Source of the DNA: Weimeria sp002480925
GTDB lineage: Bacteria; Bacillota; Clostridia; Lachnospirales; Lachnospiraceae
Length of the DNA: 64,000 nucleotides
Direction of reading: 5' to 3'
NCBI RefSeq assembly: GCF_052064335.1
Contig: NZ_JBQHVU010000008.1
Span: forward strand, 1 to 64,000
Part shown: positions 34,359 through 43,400 of the stretch, in pieces
Numbering within the stretch: position 1 is the stretch's first letter
How the letters are laid out: each line of letters starts with the position of its first letter
Translations under genes and position numbers: made by a program
The notes under the pieces: generated by a model
The model's input: only the letters and a program-made list of their open reading frames with translations
What the model was told of the DNA's origin: nothing
Database searches by the model: none

Positions 34359-34379
34359 AGGTCGTACTCCTTTCTTAAA

Positions 34380-34640
34380 ACCTCGAAAGGTTTTAGTCAC
34401 TCACACCGAAGTGTGGTTAGTGTACCATCGCCAATGTTAATGAGAGGTTTTATACGTCTGCAACACTGTTCCTATACCTCAGAACTGTTTAATCACAGAC
34501 CTTAGAGTTGCGGACTTGGTACTACATCCACAGGTAACTATATATTCTCTCCTAACGTAGTGCTCGAAGCACTTAGGCTACTTACTAAAGGTTGCTAGGC
34601 AACCCCACAGGCTTGCCCGTAGGTATTAGTGAGATATTTA
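34380..34640 (-). ncRNA. Probable omegaRNA of IscB
   Basis: The 280 bases upstream of iscB are non-coding and rich in stems: CCTACGGGCAAGCCTGTGG, GTGCTTCGAGCAC, CCACACTTCGGTGTG and AAAACCTTTCGAGGTTTT on the minus strand. This is where IscB omegaRNAs lie, with the guide at the 5' end just outside the element; here that would be roughly 34625-34650. Exact ends are estimates. Confidence 0.72.
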
Positions 34641-34661
34641 CCTCATTACAATAATACAGAG

Positions 34662-34728
34662 GCTATTATATAAAAGATTGTACGCAATGTAAAATTAAAT
34701 CTGTATGAAAAAGGAGCCACACGCGGTG
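34662..34728. repeat. Right copy of ~60-bp inverted terminator-promoter repeat
   Basis: Reverse complement of the segment at 30128-30190 with a handful of differences, covering the terminator's right arm, ATACAGATTT, and both promoter boxes. Confidence 0.8.
34665..34693 (-). promoter_or_regulatory. Promoter feeding the IscB element and MATE gene
   Basis: Minus strand TTTACA (34688-34693), 17-base spacer, TATAAT (34665-34670). It would transcribe the guide and omegaRNA, then iscB and MATE. Confidence 0.7.
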
Positions 34729-34735
34729 GCTCCCA
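34708..34735 (-). terminator. Terminator of the cysK-metY unit
   Basis: GGAGCCAC / GTGGCTCC stem (34713-34733) followed on the minus strand by TTTTT, about 35 bases after the metY stop. Confidence 0.85.
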
Positions 34736-34768
34736 GAAAGGTATATGTAGTATGAAGGATAAAATTAA

Positions 34769-36070
34769 TTACCTGATTGCATCGAAGCCCTGCTGGAGGT
34801 CTTCAATGATATCATCGATATGCTCTGTTCCGATTGACAGACGGATCGTATTAGGCTTAATGCCCTGATCGCGAAGTTCTTCTTCGTTGTCCTCGGAATG
34901 AGTTGTTGAAGCCGGATGAATGACAAGTGACTTCACATCAGCAACATTTGCAAGGAGTGAGAATAGCTCGAGGTTGTCGATGAACTTCTTGGCTGTGTTC
35001 TCATCGCCCTTGATATCAAAGGTGAAGATTGAGCCGCCACCATTCGGATAATACTTCTTGTAGAGCTCCTGCTGTACAGGATCCTTTGAAGCTGCCGGAT
35101 GAGAAATATACTCAACCTCAGGTCTGGTCTTCAGATAATCAACTACCTTGAGAGCGTTCTGAACCTGTCTCTCGACACGAAGTGAAAGTGTCTCAAGTCC
35201 CTGAAGGAAGATCCATGCATGGAATGGGCTTAAGGTAGCACCCTCATCACGAAGGATGATGGCACGAAGATATGTAGCGATTACAGCCGGTGCTGTATCC
35301 TTAGCGAATGTGAGTCCATGATATGACTCATTCGGCTGTGTGAGCCATGGATACTTGTCAGATGAAGCCCAGTCAAATGTACCACCATCAACGATGACAC
35401 CACCGATTGTGGTTCCATGTCCACCGATGAACTTGGTAGCTGAATGAACTACGATATCAGCGCCGTACTCGATCGGACGAAGGTAATACGGTGTAGCAAA
35501 GGTGTTATCAACGATAAGTGGAAGGCCATGCTTATGAGCAATCTGTGCCCACTTCTCGATGTCCACTACTTCACTGTTCGGATTCCCAAGAGACTCTACA
35601 TAGAGGGCCTTGGTATTGTCCTGAATGGCATTCTCGATCTCATCATAATTGAACGGATCAACGAATGTAGTATGTACATCATAGTCAACAAATGTATGAG
35701 CCAGGAAATTGTATGTGCCGCCATAGATATTCTTTGCAGAAACGATATGGTCTCCTGCCTTTGCTACTGCCTTGAATGCATAAGTAACAGCTGCTGCACC
35801 TGATGAAACAGCAAGAGCTGCAACACCGCCCTCAAGAGCTGCGATTCTCTTCTCGAATACGTCCTCTGTAGGATTTGTAAGTCTTCCATAGATATTTCCG
35901 GCATCCTTGAGTCCGAATCTGGCCTCAGCATGGTCTGAATTGTGAAAGACATATGATGATGTCTGATAAATAGGCACTGCTCTTGAATCAGTAACAGGGT
36001 CAGCCTGCTCCTGACCTACATGAAGAGCCAGTGTCTCAAAATGTAACTTTCTATCTGCGTATCTAGCCAT
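34769..36070 (-). CDS. metY: O-acetylhomoserine aminocarboxypropyltransferase/cysteine synthase
   Basis: PLP enzyme of the Cys/Met family that makes homocysteine from O-acetylhomoserine and sulfide. 433 residues: FETLALHVGQEQADP near 10-24, SSGAAAVTYAF near 88-98, the PLP-lysine motif HSATKFIGGHGTTIGG near 208-223, and SIGTEHIDDIIEDL near 414-427. Length and the long middle insertion fit the O-acetylhomoserine type rather than cystathionine gamma-synthase. It follows cysK by 76 bases, making a sulfur-assimilation pair. Confidence 0.92.
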   Translation of the reverse strand: MARYADRKLHFETLALHVGQEQADPVTDSRAVPIYQTSSYVFHNSDHAEARFGLKDAGNIYGRLTNPTEDVFEKRIAALEGGVAALAVSSGAAAVTYAFKAVAKAGDHIVSAKNIYGGTYNFLAHTFVDYDVHTTFVDPFNYDEIENAIQDNTKALYVESLGNPNSEVVDIEKWAQIAHKHGLPLIVDNTFATPYYLRPIEYGADIVVHSATKFIGGHGTTIGGVIVDGGTFDWASSDKYPWLTQPNESYHGLTFAKDTAPAVIATYLRAIILRDEGATLSPFHAWIFLQGLETLSLRVERQVQNALKVVDYLKTRPEVEYISHPAASKDPVQQELYKKYYPNGGGSIFTFDIKGDENTAKKFIDNLELFSLLANVADVKSLVIHPASTTHSEDNEEELRDQGIKPNTIRLSIGTEHIDDIIEDLQQGFDAIR

Positions 36071-36146
36071 TTATTATCTCCTTATTATTGTCAGGTTGAA
36101 GAATTTTCCTATCCCTGACCCCTATGTCCTAATTCCTTATAACTAA

Positions 36147-37079
36147 TTATGAAAACAGTGCTGTTGAAAGGTATCTGTCTCCTGAATCAGGAAGAAGGGC
36201 TACTATATTCTTTCCCTTTGCTTCAGGACGGGATGCGATTATATCAGCTGCCTTTAATGCCGCTCCTGATGAAATACCTACGAGCGCTCCCTCATTTACA
36301 GCGAAACGGCGTCCTTCCTCGAACGCATCATCATTCTCGATTGTGATGATCTCATCGTAAACCTTTGTATCAAGAACCTTTGGTACAAAGCCGGCTCCGA
36401 TTCCCTGGATCTTATGAGGTCCTGCCTGTCCCTTTGAAAGCACCGGGCTTCCTGCAGGCTCAACTGCTATGATCTTTACATCAGGATTTTTGGACTTGAG
36501 ATAATGACCAACTCCTGTAAGGGTACCGCCTGTTCCTACACCTGCGATGAAATAATCAACCTTTCCCTCAGTCTGCTCCCAGATCTCCGGTCCTGTCGTT
36601 CTCTCATGCGTAGCTGCATTTGATGGATTATCGAACTGCTCGAGAATCAGTGATCCAGGTATCTGCTCATGAAGCTCATTAGCCTTCTCTATGGCTCCCT
36701 TCATGCCCTTGGCTCCGTCTGTGAGCACGAGCTCTGCTCCGTATGCCTTGAGAAGATTTCTTCTCTCTACTGACATGGTCTCCGGAAGTGTAATGAGTGC
36801 CTTGTATCCCTTTATCGTAGCTACTGCTGCGATTCCGATTCCTGTATTTCCAGAGGTTGGCTCGATAAGAGTAGCGCCCGGCTTTAAAAGTCCCTTCTTC
36901 TCAGCGTCCTCGATCATACCTAAGGCGATACGATCCTTTACAGATCCGGCTGGATTGAAAAGCTCAAGCTTCACGAAGATATTGGCGTCTTTAACGCCAG
37001 CTGCCTTGGCATAGCGGGATGCCTTTAAAAGAGGTGTGTTTCCTATAAGTTCAAGAATATCATTAACTGCTTTACTCAT
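36147..37079 (-). CDS. cysK: Cysteine synthase A (O-acetylserine thiol-lyase)
   Basis: Makes cysteine from O-acetylserine and sulfide. 310 residues, beginning MSKAVNDILELIGNTPLL. PLP-lysine in NPAGSVKDRIA (Lys about 48), phosphate loop PTSGNTGIGIAA, and GVGTGGTLTGVG. The open frame runs a further 113 codons upstream, but that is only the stop-free heptad array, so the start is placed at the family N-terminus; an AAAGG lies somewhat far (12 bases) upstream. Transcribed with a leader of about 550 bases. Confidence 0.93.
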   Translation of the reverse strand: MSKAVNDILELIGNTPLLKASRYAKAAGVKDANIFVKLELFNPAGSVKDRIALGMIEDAEKKGLLKPGATLIEPTSGNTGIGIAAVATIKGYKALITLPETMSVERRNLLKAYGAELVLTDGAKGMKGAIEKANELHEQIPGSLILEQFDNPSNAATHERTTGPEIWEQTEGKVDYFIAGVGTGGTLTGVGHYLKSKNPDVKIIAVEPAGSPVLSKGQAGPHKIQGIGAGFVPKVLDTKVYDEIITIENDDAFEEGRRFAVNEGALVGISSGAALKAADIIASRPEAKGKNIVALLPDSGDRYLSTALFS

Positions 37080-37120
37080 GTGTAGTATTGTCCTTTCCTT
37101 GCTGTGGTTGGTATTTTTAA

Positions 37121-37387
37121 GGTTTGAGGTGCGAGGTCTGAGGTCTGAGGTCTGAGGTCTGAGGTCTGAGGTCTGAGGCCTGAGGTCTGAAGTCTGAGAT
37201 CTGGTCTGAGGCCTGAGGTCTGAGGCCTGAGGTCTGAGGTCTGAGGCCTGAGGTCTGAGATCTGGTCTGAGGTCTGAGGTCTGAGGTCTGAGGTCTGAGG
37301 CCTGAGGTCTGAAGTCTGAGGCCTGAGATCTGAAGTCTGAGGCCTGAGGTCTGAGATCTGAGATCTGGTCTGAGGCCTGAGGTCTGA
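37121..37387. repeat. Long GAGGTCT heptad array, left arm
   Basis: About 38 consecutive 7-bp units, mostly GAGGTCT with GAGGCCT, GAAGTCT and GAGATCT variants. Three interruptions of the form GAGATCTGGTCTGAG change the phase. The array lies in the cysK leader. Confidence 0.9.
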
Positions 37388-37408
37388 TGTTATATGGTGT
37401 AAACCTAT

Positions 37409-37534
37409 CACCTAGCACCTAACACCTAGCACCTAGCACCTAGCACCTAGCACCTAGCACCTAGCACCTAGCACCTCGCACCTCGCACCTCGCACCTCGC
37501 ACCTCGCACCTCGCACCTCGCACCTCGCACCTCG
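37409..37534. repeat. CACCTAG/CACCTCG heptad array, right arm
   Basis: About 18 units of 7 bp, a block of CACCTAG followed by a block of CACCTCG. It is the reverse-complement orientation of the left arm, from which a 21-base spacer separates it, so the two arms could form a very long imperfect hairpin in DNA or RNA. Confidence 0.9.
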
Positions 37535-37639
37535 CTCTTATTTCAACATCGAATTCCGATCTTTTCTTCGAGCTTCATTTCGTCTCCTTTTCTTTCCCTA
37601 AATTCCTACTGGGAAACTAGGTTTTCTTGGTATGGTTGT

Positions 37640-37667
37640 ATTATATCATTATATTTTCTTTTGTCAA
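37640..37667 (-). promoter_or_regulatory. Promoter of cysK-metY
   Basis: Minus strand TTGACA (37662-37667), 16-base spacer, TATAAT (37640-37645): consensus boxes. The transcript would run through both heptad arms before reaching cysK. Confidence 0.8.
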
Positions 37668-37728
37668 TACCTTTTTTTCATTAATATACCTTCATGTCTC
37701 CCCTGTCCATTACACGCTGATATAGGCC

Positions 37729-38862
37729 TTAATGTGCCTTCACATCTCCTCTGTCTATGACCAGCTGATATCCGCTTGAGCTGGTCCTTCTCTCCATGCA
37801 GCCTCTGCACTCTGAGGACAGCTCGCCGGTACATATCTTGTTGTCATAGAGCTGGTACTGCTTTCTGACCTTGACCGGAGAGAGATTTGGCATCACTACA
37901 TTTGCCCCTGCCTTCATCCCCATCTCCCTTCCAAGAGGATGGATCGTTCCAAGAGCCGTTGTCGCCGGAATAAGGGCATAAGGAAAAATAAGCCTGAGGA
38001 TCGAAATAAGTCTAAGTGTCATAGTCAGTGATCCATTGCAACAGTCCCTAAGCGGTGTATCGTGGTGGGTCAGATAAGGTCCTATCCCTATCATATCAGG
38101 CATAAGCGTCTGTAGAAACCTGATATCCTCCAGAAGACATCCGGCAGTCTGTCCCAGAGAGCCTACCATAAAGCCTGACCCTACCTGATAGCCTATCTCC
38201 TTTAAGTCAAAAAGACATTTCTTTCTATGCTCTAGTGAAAGCTCAGCCGGATGGAGGAGGCTGTAATGTCTGGTATCCGCTGTCTCATGTCTTAGCAGAT
38301 AGCGTTCCGCTCCTGCATCAAAATACCTCTGGTATGACTCCCTTTCCTTTTCTCCTATAGAAAGAGTGATCGCGCAGTCGGGATGCCTTTCCTTTATTGA
38401 TGAAACTATATCACAGATCATCTGATCAGTATAATATGGATCCTCTCCTCCCTGCAGTACAAAGGTCCTGTAGCCCAGATCATAGCCCTGATCCGTACAC
38501 GATAGTATCTGATCACAAGACAGCCTGTACCTTTTTAAGTTTCTGTTATCTCTTCTGATACCGCAATAATAGCAGTCGTTTCTGCAAAAGCTTGAAAATT
38601 CTATAAGTCCCCTGACATAGACAGCTGTTTTGTATTCTCTCCTTCTTACTCTGTCAGCAGCATCAAAAAGCGCCTTTTCAGCCTCGGTAAAGGAAAGACT
38701 CAAAGGCAGCCGCTCACATGGATCAGATGCTGCCTGCGGTGTATTTGGAAAAAGACCCTCTCCGCTTCCTGTCGGCATAGTGATAAGAGCAAGCAGCTCA
38801 TCATCACTTAAGTCTCCCTCCTCTGTCAGCTTATCGATCAGCTCTTCGTATTTTTCCGCCAT
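37729..38862 (-). CDS. hydE: [FeFe] hydrogenase H-cluster radical SAM maturase HydE
   Basis: Radical SAM enzyme that helps build the diiron subcluster of [FeFe] hydrogenase, pointing to H2 metabolism. 377 residues; cluster motif CRNDCYYC with cysteines at about 93, 97 and 100, GLIEFSSFCRND as in HydE, then FVLQGGEDPYYT near 134-145 and GSGFMVGSLGQT near 229-240. A stretch of about 25 residues before the cluster (TMPTGSGEG onward) looks longer than usual. HydF and HydG are not in the window. The start overlaps the cvfB end by 32 bases. Confidence 0.87.
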   Translation of the reverse strand: MAEKYEELIDKLTEEGDLSDDELLALITMPTGSGEGLFPNTPQAASDPCERLPLSLSFTEAEKALFDAADRVRRREYKTAVYVRGLIEFSSFCRNDCYYCGIRRDNRNLKRYRLSCDQILSCTDQGYDLGYRTFVLQGGEDPYYTDQMICDIVSSIKERHPDCAITLSIGEKERESYQRYFDAGAERYLLRHETADTRHYSLLHPAELSLEHRKKCLFDLKEIGYQVGSGFMVGSLGQTAGCLLEDIRFLQTLMPDMIGIGPYLTHHDTPLRDCCNGSLTMTLRLISILRLIFPYALIPATTALGTIHPLGREMGMKAGANVVMPNLSPVKVRKQYQLYDNKICTGELSSECRGCMERRTSSSGYQLVIDRGDVKAH

Positions 38863-39691
38863 CGAGACTTATCCTTCGCTCCTTATATAAATGTCCGACC
38901 GCCCTCTTGAATGCAGCCTTTGAAAGTCCTGTCTCACGAAGTATTACCTCCGGCGAGGCCTTTTCGGTAAAGGGCAGTACTCCTGCATATGAATCGATAA
39001 TCTCCATTATCCTCTCTCCATCACTGTCAAGCTCCTTATAGGCATCTCTTCTGCCAGATAGTGAAAGCTTGCCATCAGGCTTTACCTCTGTAACACGAAG
39101 CTCGACCTGATCACCTATATTATGCCCCCTCATATCCTCATGCCGTGGTATCATGCCTGAATAGATATCATCTACTGCGACGAATGTCCCGAAATCATGT
39201 CCGAATTCATATATCCTTCCGCTGACCATATCTCCTGCCTTATATGGACTGTCAGTCCTTAAAACATCGTAGATATGCTTCATCGATGCCGCAGGCCTGC
39301 CACTCTTGTCTATATAGAGCCTGACGAGGACCTGATCACCTGTATCAGGCATATGCTCTCTGTCCCGTCTTCCTGTAATCTCATGGAAGGGAAGGAGCAG
39401 ATCCTTTGGCAGTCCCCAGTCCAGAAAGAGGCCTATCCCAGTTACATCCTTTACAGTAAGTAGAGCAGGTCTGTCCTTAGTGATCAGAGGATCAGCAGTC
39501 GTTGCTATGGGTCTGTCACTTGAATCCAGATAGATAAATACCCTTATACTATCTCCTGTTGAAAGCCCTTCAGTCAGTTCCTTTGATGGCAGAAGGACCC
39601 TTTTTTTGTCATCCACTCTCTCGGCAAGAAGTGCTCCGAACTCCTTGAACGAGACTATCTTTAAATCATTATATTCACAAAGCTTAAGCAT
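38831..39691 (-). CDS. cvfB: CvfB-family S1 RNA-binding protein
   Basis: 286-residue protein with tandem S1-type OB folds followed by a winged-helix C-terminus, the plan of CvfB/YitL. S1-like segments: VKDVTGIGLFLDWGLPKDLL near 76-95 and KAGDMVSGRIYEFGHDFGTF near 149-168 with GRRDAYKELDSDG. The C-terminal winged helix is near 235-282 (SPEVILRETGLSKAAFKRAV). Thought to bind RNA; its role is not settled. Ribosome site AAAGGAG. Translationally linked with hydE. Confidence 0.82.
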   Translation of the reverse strand: MLKLCEYNDLKIVSFKEFGALLAERVDDKKRVLLPSKELTEGLSTGDSIRVFIYLDSSDRPIATTADPLITKDRPALLTVKDVTGIGLFLDWGLPKDLLLPFHEITGRRDREHMPDTGDQVLVRLYIDKSGRPAASMKHIYDVLRTDSPYKAGDMVSGRIYEFGHDFGTFVAVDDIYSGMIPRHEDMRGHNIGDQVELRVTEVKPDGKLSLSGRRDAYKELDSDGERIMEIIDSYAGVLPFTEKASPEVILRETGLSKAAFKRAVGHLYKERRISLDGGKIRRADR

Positions 39692-39705
39692 ATATCTCCT
39701 TTAGA

Positions 39706-40458
39706 TCATGAGAATTTGCGCAGACCAGAAAGTCCCCATCTGATCAGATTGATAAACGATCTGACAGGGTTAAGGTGCAGATAGCTCCTGTAAAACCTCC
39801 ACTGGACGGCTACAAGCTTTTTCTTGTCACCTGTAGTAGACGTCGAAATCACACGATACTTGGCAAGGACCTTTGGGTTTCCATAGGCAGTTCCGCTCTT
39901 CTCTACACAGGTGATCCAGTAGGCATAGTCATCCCTTAAGCTTTTCAGCTCCTCATTCAGATATACCTTTCCGTATGTCCCTGCATCATAAAGTCCGCTC
40001 AGGCAGCCTATCCGGTTCATAACATACATATCCTTAAGCCTGATAACAGGAAGGCATCTGTCCACCCTTCCTATTATCCTGGAATTCTCATCTATGTGCT
40101 CATAGCTGGAGCAGACCACAGAGCATCTCTTCTCCTTTATAAAAGCGATCTGCTGGGAAAGAAATGACGGATACCATAGATCATCTGCATCAAGAAGACA
40201 GATGTATCTGCCCTTCGCAAGCCTGATTCCATGATTTCTTGCATTAGCAGAGCCTCCGTTCTCCTGATCGATCAGAATGATCCTCTGATCCTTCCTTTCA
40301 TATTCATGAACTACCTCATGAGAATTGTCAGAAGAACCGTCATTGACTATTATCATCTCCCAGTCCTTATAATCCTGTGCGAGAACGCTTTCTATCGTCT
40401 CACCTATATATTTTGCTCCGTTGTAGCACGGAGTGATAATCGATACCTTTTCATTCAT
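39706..40458 (-). CDS. Family 2 glycosyltransferase
   Basis: 250 residues from MNEKVSIITP. GT-A fold with SIITPCYNGAKYIGETIESV near 6-25, IIVNDGSSDNS near 38-48, GGSANARNHGI near 69-79 and the metal-binding LLDADDLW near 89-96. It probably adds a sugar to a surface polymer. No good ribosome site is seen: its start lies right after the T-run of the rpoC terminator. An alternative TTG start inside the terminator is also possible. Expression may depend on read-through from rpoC. Confidence 0.8.
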   Translation of the reverse strand: MNEKVSIITPCYNGAKYIGETIESVLAQDYKDWEMIIVNDGSSDNSHEVVHEYERKDQRIILIDQENGGSANARNHGIRLAKGRYICLLDADDLWYPSFLSQQIAFIKEKRCSVVCSSYEHIDENSRIIGRVDRCLPVIRLKDMYVMNRIGCLSGLYDAGTYGKVYLNEELKSLRDDYAYWITCVEKSGTAYGNPKVLAKYRVISTSTTGDKKKLVAVQWRFYRSYLHLNPVRSFINLIRWGLSGLRKFS

Positions 40459-40459
40459 A

Positions 40460-40490
40460 GCAAAAAAGCCTGCCAGACTTACTGGCAGGC
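40460..40490 (-). terminator. Terminator of the rpoBC operon
   Basis: Perfect nine-bp stem GCCTGCCAG / CTGGCAGGC (40468-40490) followed on the minus strand by TTTTTT. It lies seven bases after the rpoC stop and abuts the glycosyltransferase start. Confidence 0.85.
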
Positions 40491-40496
40491 ACAAGT

Positions 40497-43400
40497 TCAG
40501 ATTTCTACCTTATCCTCAGAATCCTCTGTTTCATCCTCACAAAGAAGAGGCTCATCCTTTATCAGGTCCTCAATATTGGTTGTATAATCAGTATTCAGCT
40601 TGATATCTCTGTATCTCTTCATTCCTGTTCCGGCAGGAATAAGCTTACCGATGATGACATTCTCCTTGAGACCCTGAAGAGTATCTACCTTACCCTTTAT
40701 AGCGGCATCAGTAAGAACCTTTGTGGTCTCCTGGAATGATGCTGCTGATAAGAAGGAGTCTGTAGCAAGAGCAGCCTTGGTGATTCCAAGAAGTACTCTT
40801 TCTCCACTGGCTATCTCTCCGCCTTCCTTTGCGACTCTTTCATTCTCTTCCTCGAAATCAAGGAAATCAACCTGACTTCCAGGAAGGAACTTACTGTCGC
40901 CTGACGCAGTGACACGGACCTTCTTCATCATCTGACGGACAATGACCTCGATATGCTTATCAGAGATATCAACACCCTGTCTTCTGTAGACTGTCTGTAC
41001 TTCCTTAAGGATATAATCCTGTACAGCGTCTACTCCTTTGACATCGAGAAGATCATGCGGATTTATAGATCCAGCTGTAAGAGGATCACCTGCATTTACA
41101 TGCTGTTCTTCAACTACCGTTATATGGCTTCCATAGTTGATAGGGTATGTCTTTACGACTGCCTCACCATCAGTGGCTGCATCGCTTATGACATCGATCT
41201 CCTGGCCTCTCTTCTCCTCGTTTCTGAAACGGATCTTACCAGAGATAGCAGTAATGGTAGCCATACCCTTAGGCCTTCTGGCCTCGAAGAGCTCCTCAAC
41301 TCGAGGAAGACCCTGAGTAATATCGTTACCTGCGACACCACCTGTATGGAATGTACGCATTGTAAGCTGTGTACCAGGCTCACCGATAGACTGGGCTGCA
41401 ATGATACCGACTGCCTCACCGACCTGCACTGGCTGTCCGGTAGCCATGTTGGCACCGTAGCACTTTGCACAGATACCGTTCTTGCAGCGGCAGGTGAGTA
41501 TGGTACGGATCTTGACCCTGGTGACTGGATTTCCATCCTTGTCAACACCCTTTGTCACTATATCCTCAGCTCGCTTAGGTGTGATCATATGGTTAGCCTT
41601 GACTATCACGTTGCCATCAGCATCGCATATAGTCTCGCAGGAGAACCTTCCTGTAAGTCTGTCCTGAAGAGACTCGATAAGCTCAGGCTTTCCGCCGTTC
41701 TCTGCGTCTCTCTCAAATACATATACATACTTGCCAGGAATCTCTCTGTCACTGCCCTCGTTACAATCCTGCTCCTTGATGATGAGCTCCTGTGATACGT
41801 CGACCATTCGTCTTGTAAGATATCCTGAATCGGCTGTACGCAGAGCAGTATCTGACATTCCCTTTCTTGCTCCATGTGCTGACATGAAGTACTCGAGTAC
41901 GTCAAGACCCTCACGGTAGTTACTCTTGATAGGCATTTCGATCGTATGACCGGTCGTATCTGCCATCAGTCCCTTCATACCTGCAAGCTGCTTGATCTGC
42001 TTATCAGAACCACGGGCTCCTGAATCCGCCATCATATGGATCTCGTTATAATCATCGAGTCCATCAAGAAGATCCTTTGTAAGCTCCTTATCCATGTCTT
42101 CCCAGATCGTGATAACAGACTTGTAACGCTCCTCGTTTGTGAGCTTACCCTTTCTGTACTGCTTCCTTATATACTCTACTTTATTCTCCGCATCATCGAT
42201 AAGTCCCTGCTTCTCCTCCGGTACCTTCATATCAGAAATAGAAACTGACATTGCAGAAAGAGTGCAGTACTTATAGCCCATGGCCTTGATATCATCAAGA
42301 ACCTCTGCGGTCTTTGTAGCGCCATGAACGTTCATGACCTTCTCGAGGATAGCCTTCTGGTCACCCTTCTTTATCAGCTTGTCATATTCGAGCTTCAGCT
42401 CATTGCCCGGAATGCTCCTATCGACAAAGCCAAGGTCCTGAGGGATGATCTCGTTGAACATGAATCTTCCTAATGTAGACTCAACAAGACCTGTTACCTT
42501 TCTGCCGTCAGGCATTGTCCTTGACATTCTGATACGGATCCTTGCATGATAATCAAGACCTCCGTTCTCATGAGCAAGAAGAGCCTCGTTATAATTTTTG
42601 AATACCTTGCCCTCTCCGACTGTACCAGGACGCTCCTGAGTCATGTAATAGATCCCGAGTACTATATCCTGTCCAGGAACTGCTACTACTCCACCATCTG
42701 ATGGCTTGAGCAGGTTGTTTGGAGAAAGGAGCATGAAGCGGCACTCTGCCTGAGCCTCCTGTGTCAGCGGCAGATGAACAGCCATCTGGTCTCCATCGAA
42801 GTCAGCATTGAAGGCCGCACATACCATTGGATGAAGCCTTATGGCCTTTCCTTCTACAAGAATAGGCTCAAATGCCTGAATACCAAGTCTGTGAAGTGTC
42901 GGAGCACGGTTAAGCATTACCGGGTGTTCCTTTATCACGTCCTCGAGTACATCCCATACTGCCGGATCATCCTGCTTCTCGACGAGCTTCTTGGCGCTCT
43001 TTATGTTTGCGACTATCTTTCTTGCCTGAAGCTCTCTCATAACGAAAGGCTTGAAAAGCTCGATAGCCATTTCCTTAGGAAGTCCGCACTGATACATCTT
43101 TAGATCAGGTCCGATAACGATAACAGAACGTCCTGAGTAGTCAACTCGCTTACCAAGGAGGTTCTGACGGAATCTTCCGTTCTTACCCTTTAGCATGTCT
43201 GAAAGAGACTTTAAAGCCCTGTTCCCGGCTCCTGTAACTGCTCTTCCTCGGCGTCCATTATCTATAAGCGCATCGACAGCCTCCTGGAGCATACGCTTCT
43301 CGTTCCTGATGATGATATCAGGTGCAGCAAGCTCTAAGAGCTTTCTTAAACGGTTGTTTCTGTTTATTATCCTTCTGTAGAGATCATTCAGATCTGAGGT

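Larger units (their letters stand above)
33080..34640 (-). mobile_element. Solo IscB-omegaRNA IS200/IS605-type element
   Basis: About 1.56 kb containing iscB, its upstream omegaRNA region and related hairpins at both ends. No tnpA transposase is present, so it would depend on one acting in trans. It sits between the predicted promoter at 34665-34693 and the MATE gene. The outer boundaries are estimated from the terminal hairpins; IS605-type elements leave no target duplication. Confidence 0.72.

Noticed and set aside
37080..37418. N-terminal extension of CysK through the repeat array (LRPQTSD heptapeptides)
   Set aside because: The frame is open only because a 7-bp repeat free of stop codons reads as a 21-bp cycle; the family N-terminus begins at 37079.
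37121..37534. Heptad arrays as a CRISPR array
   Set aside because: Units are contiguous 7-mers with no unique spacers, and no cas genes are nearby.
40953..41795. 280-codon plus-strand ORF opposite rpoC
   Set aside because: Antisense to a conserved essential gene; translation looks random.
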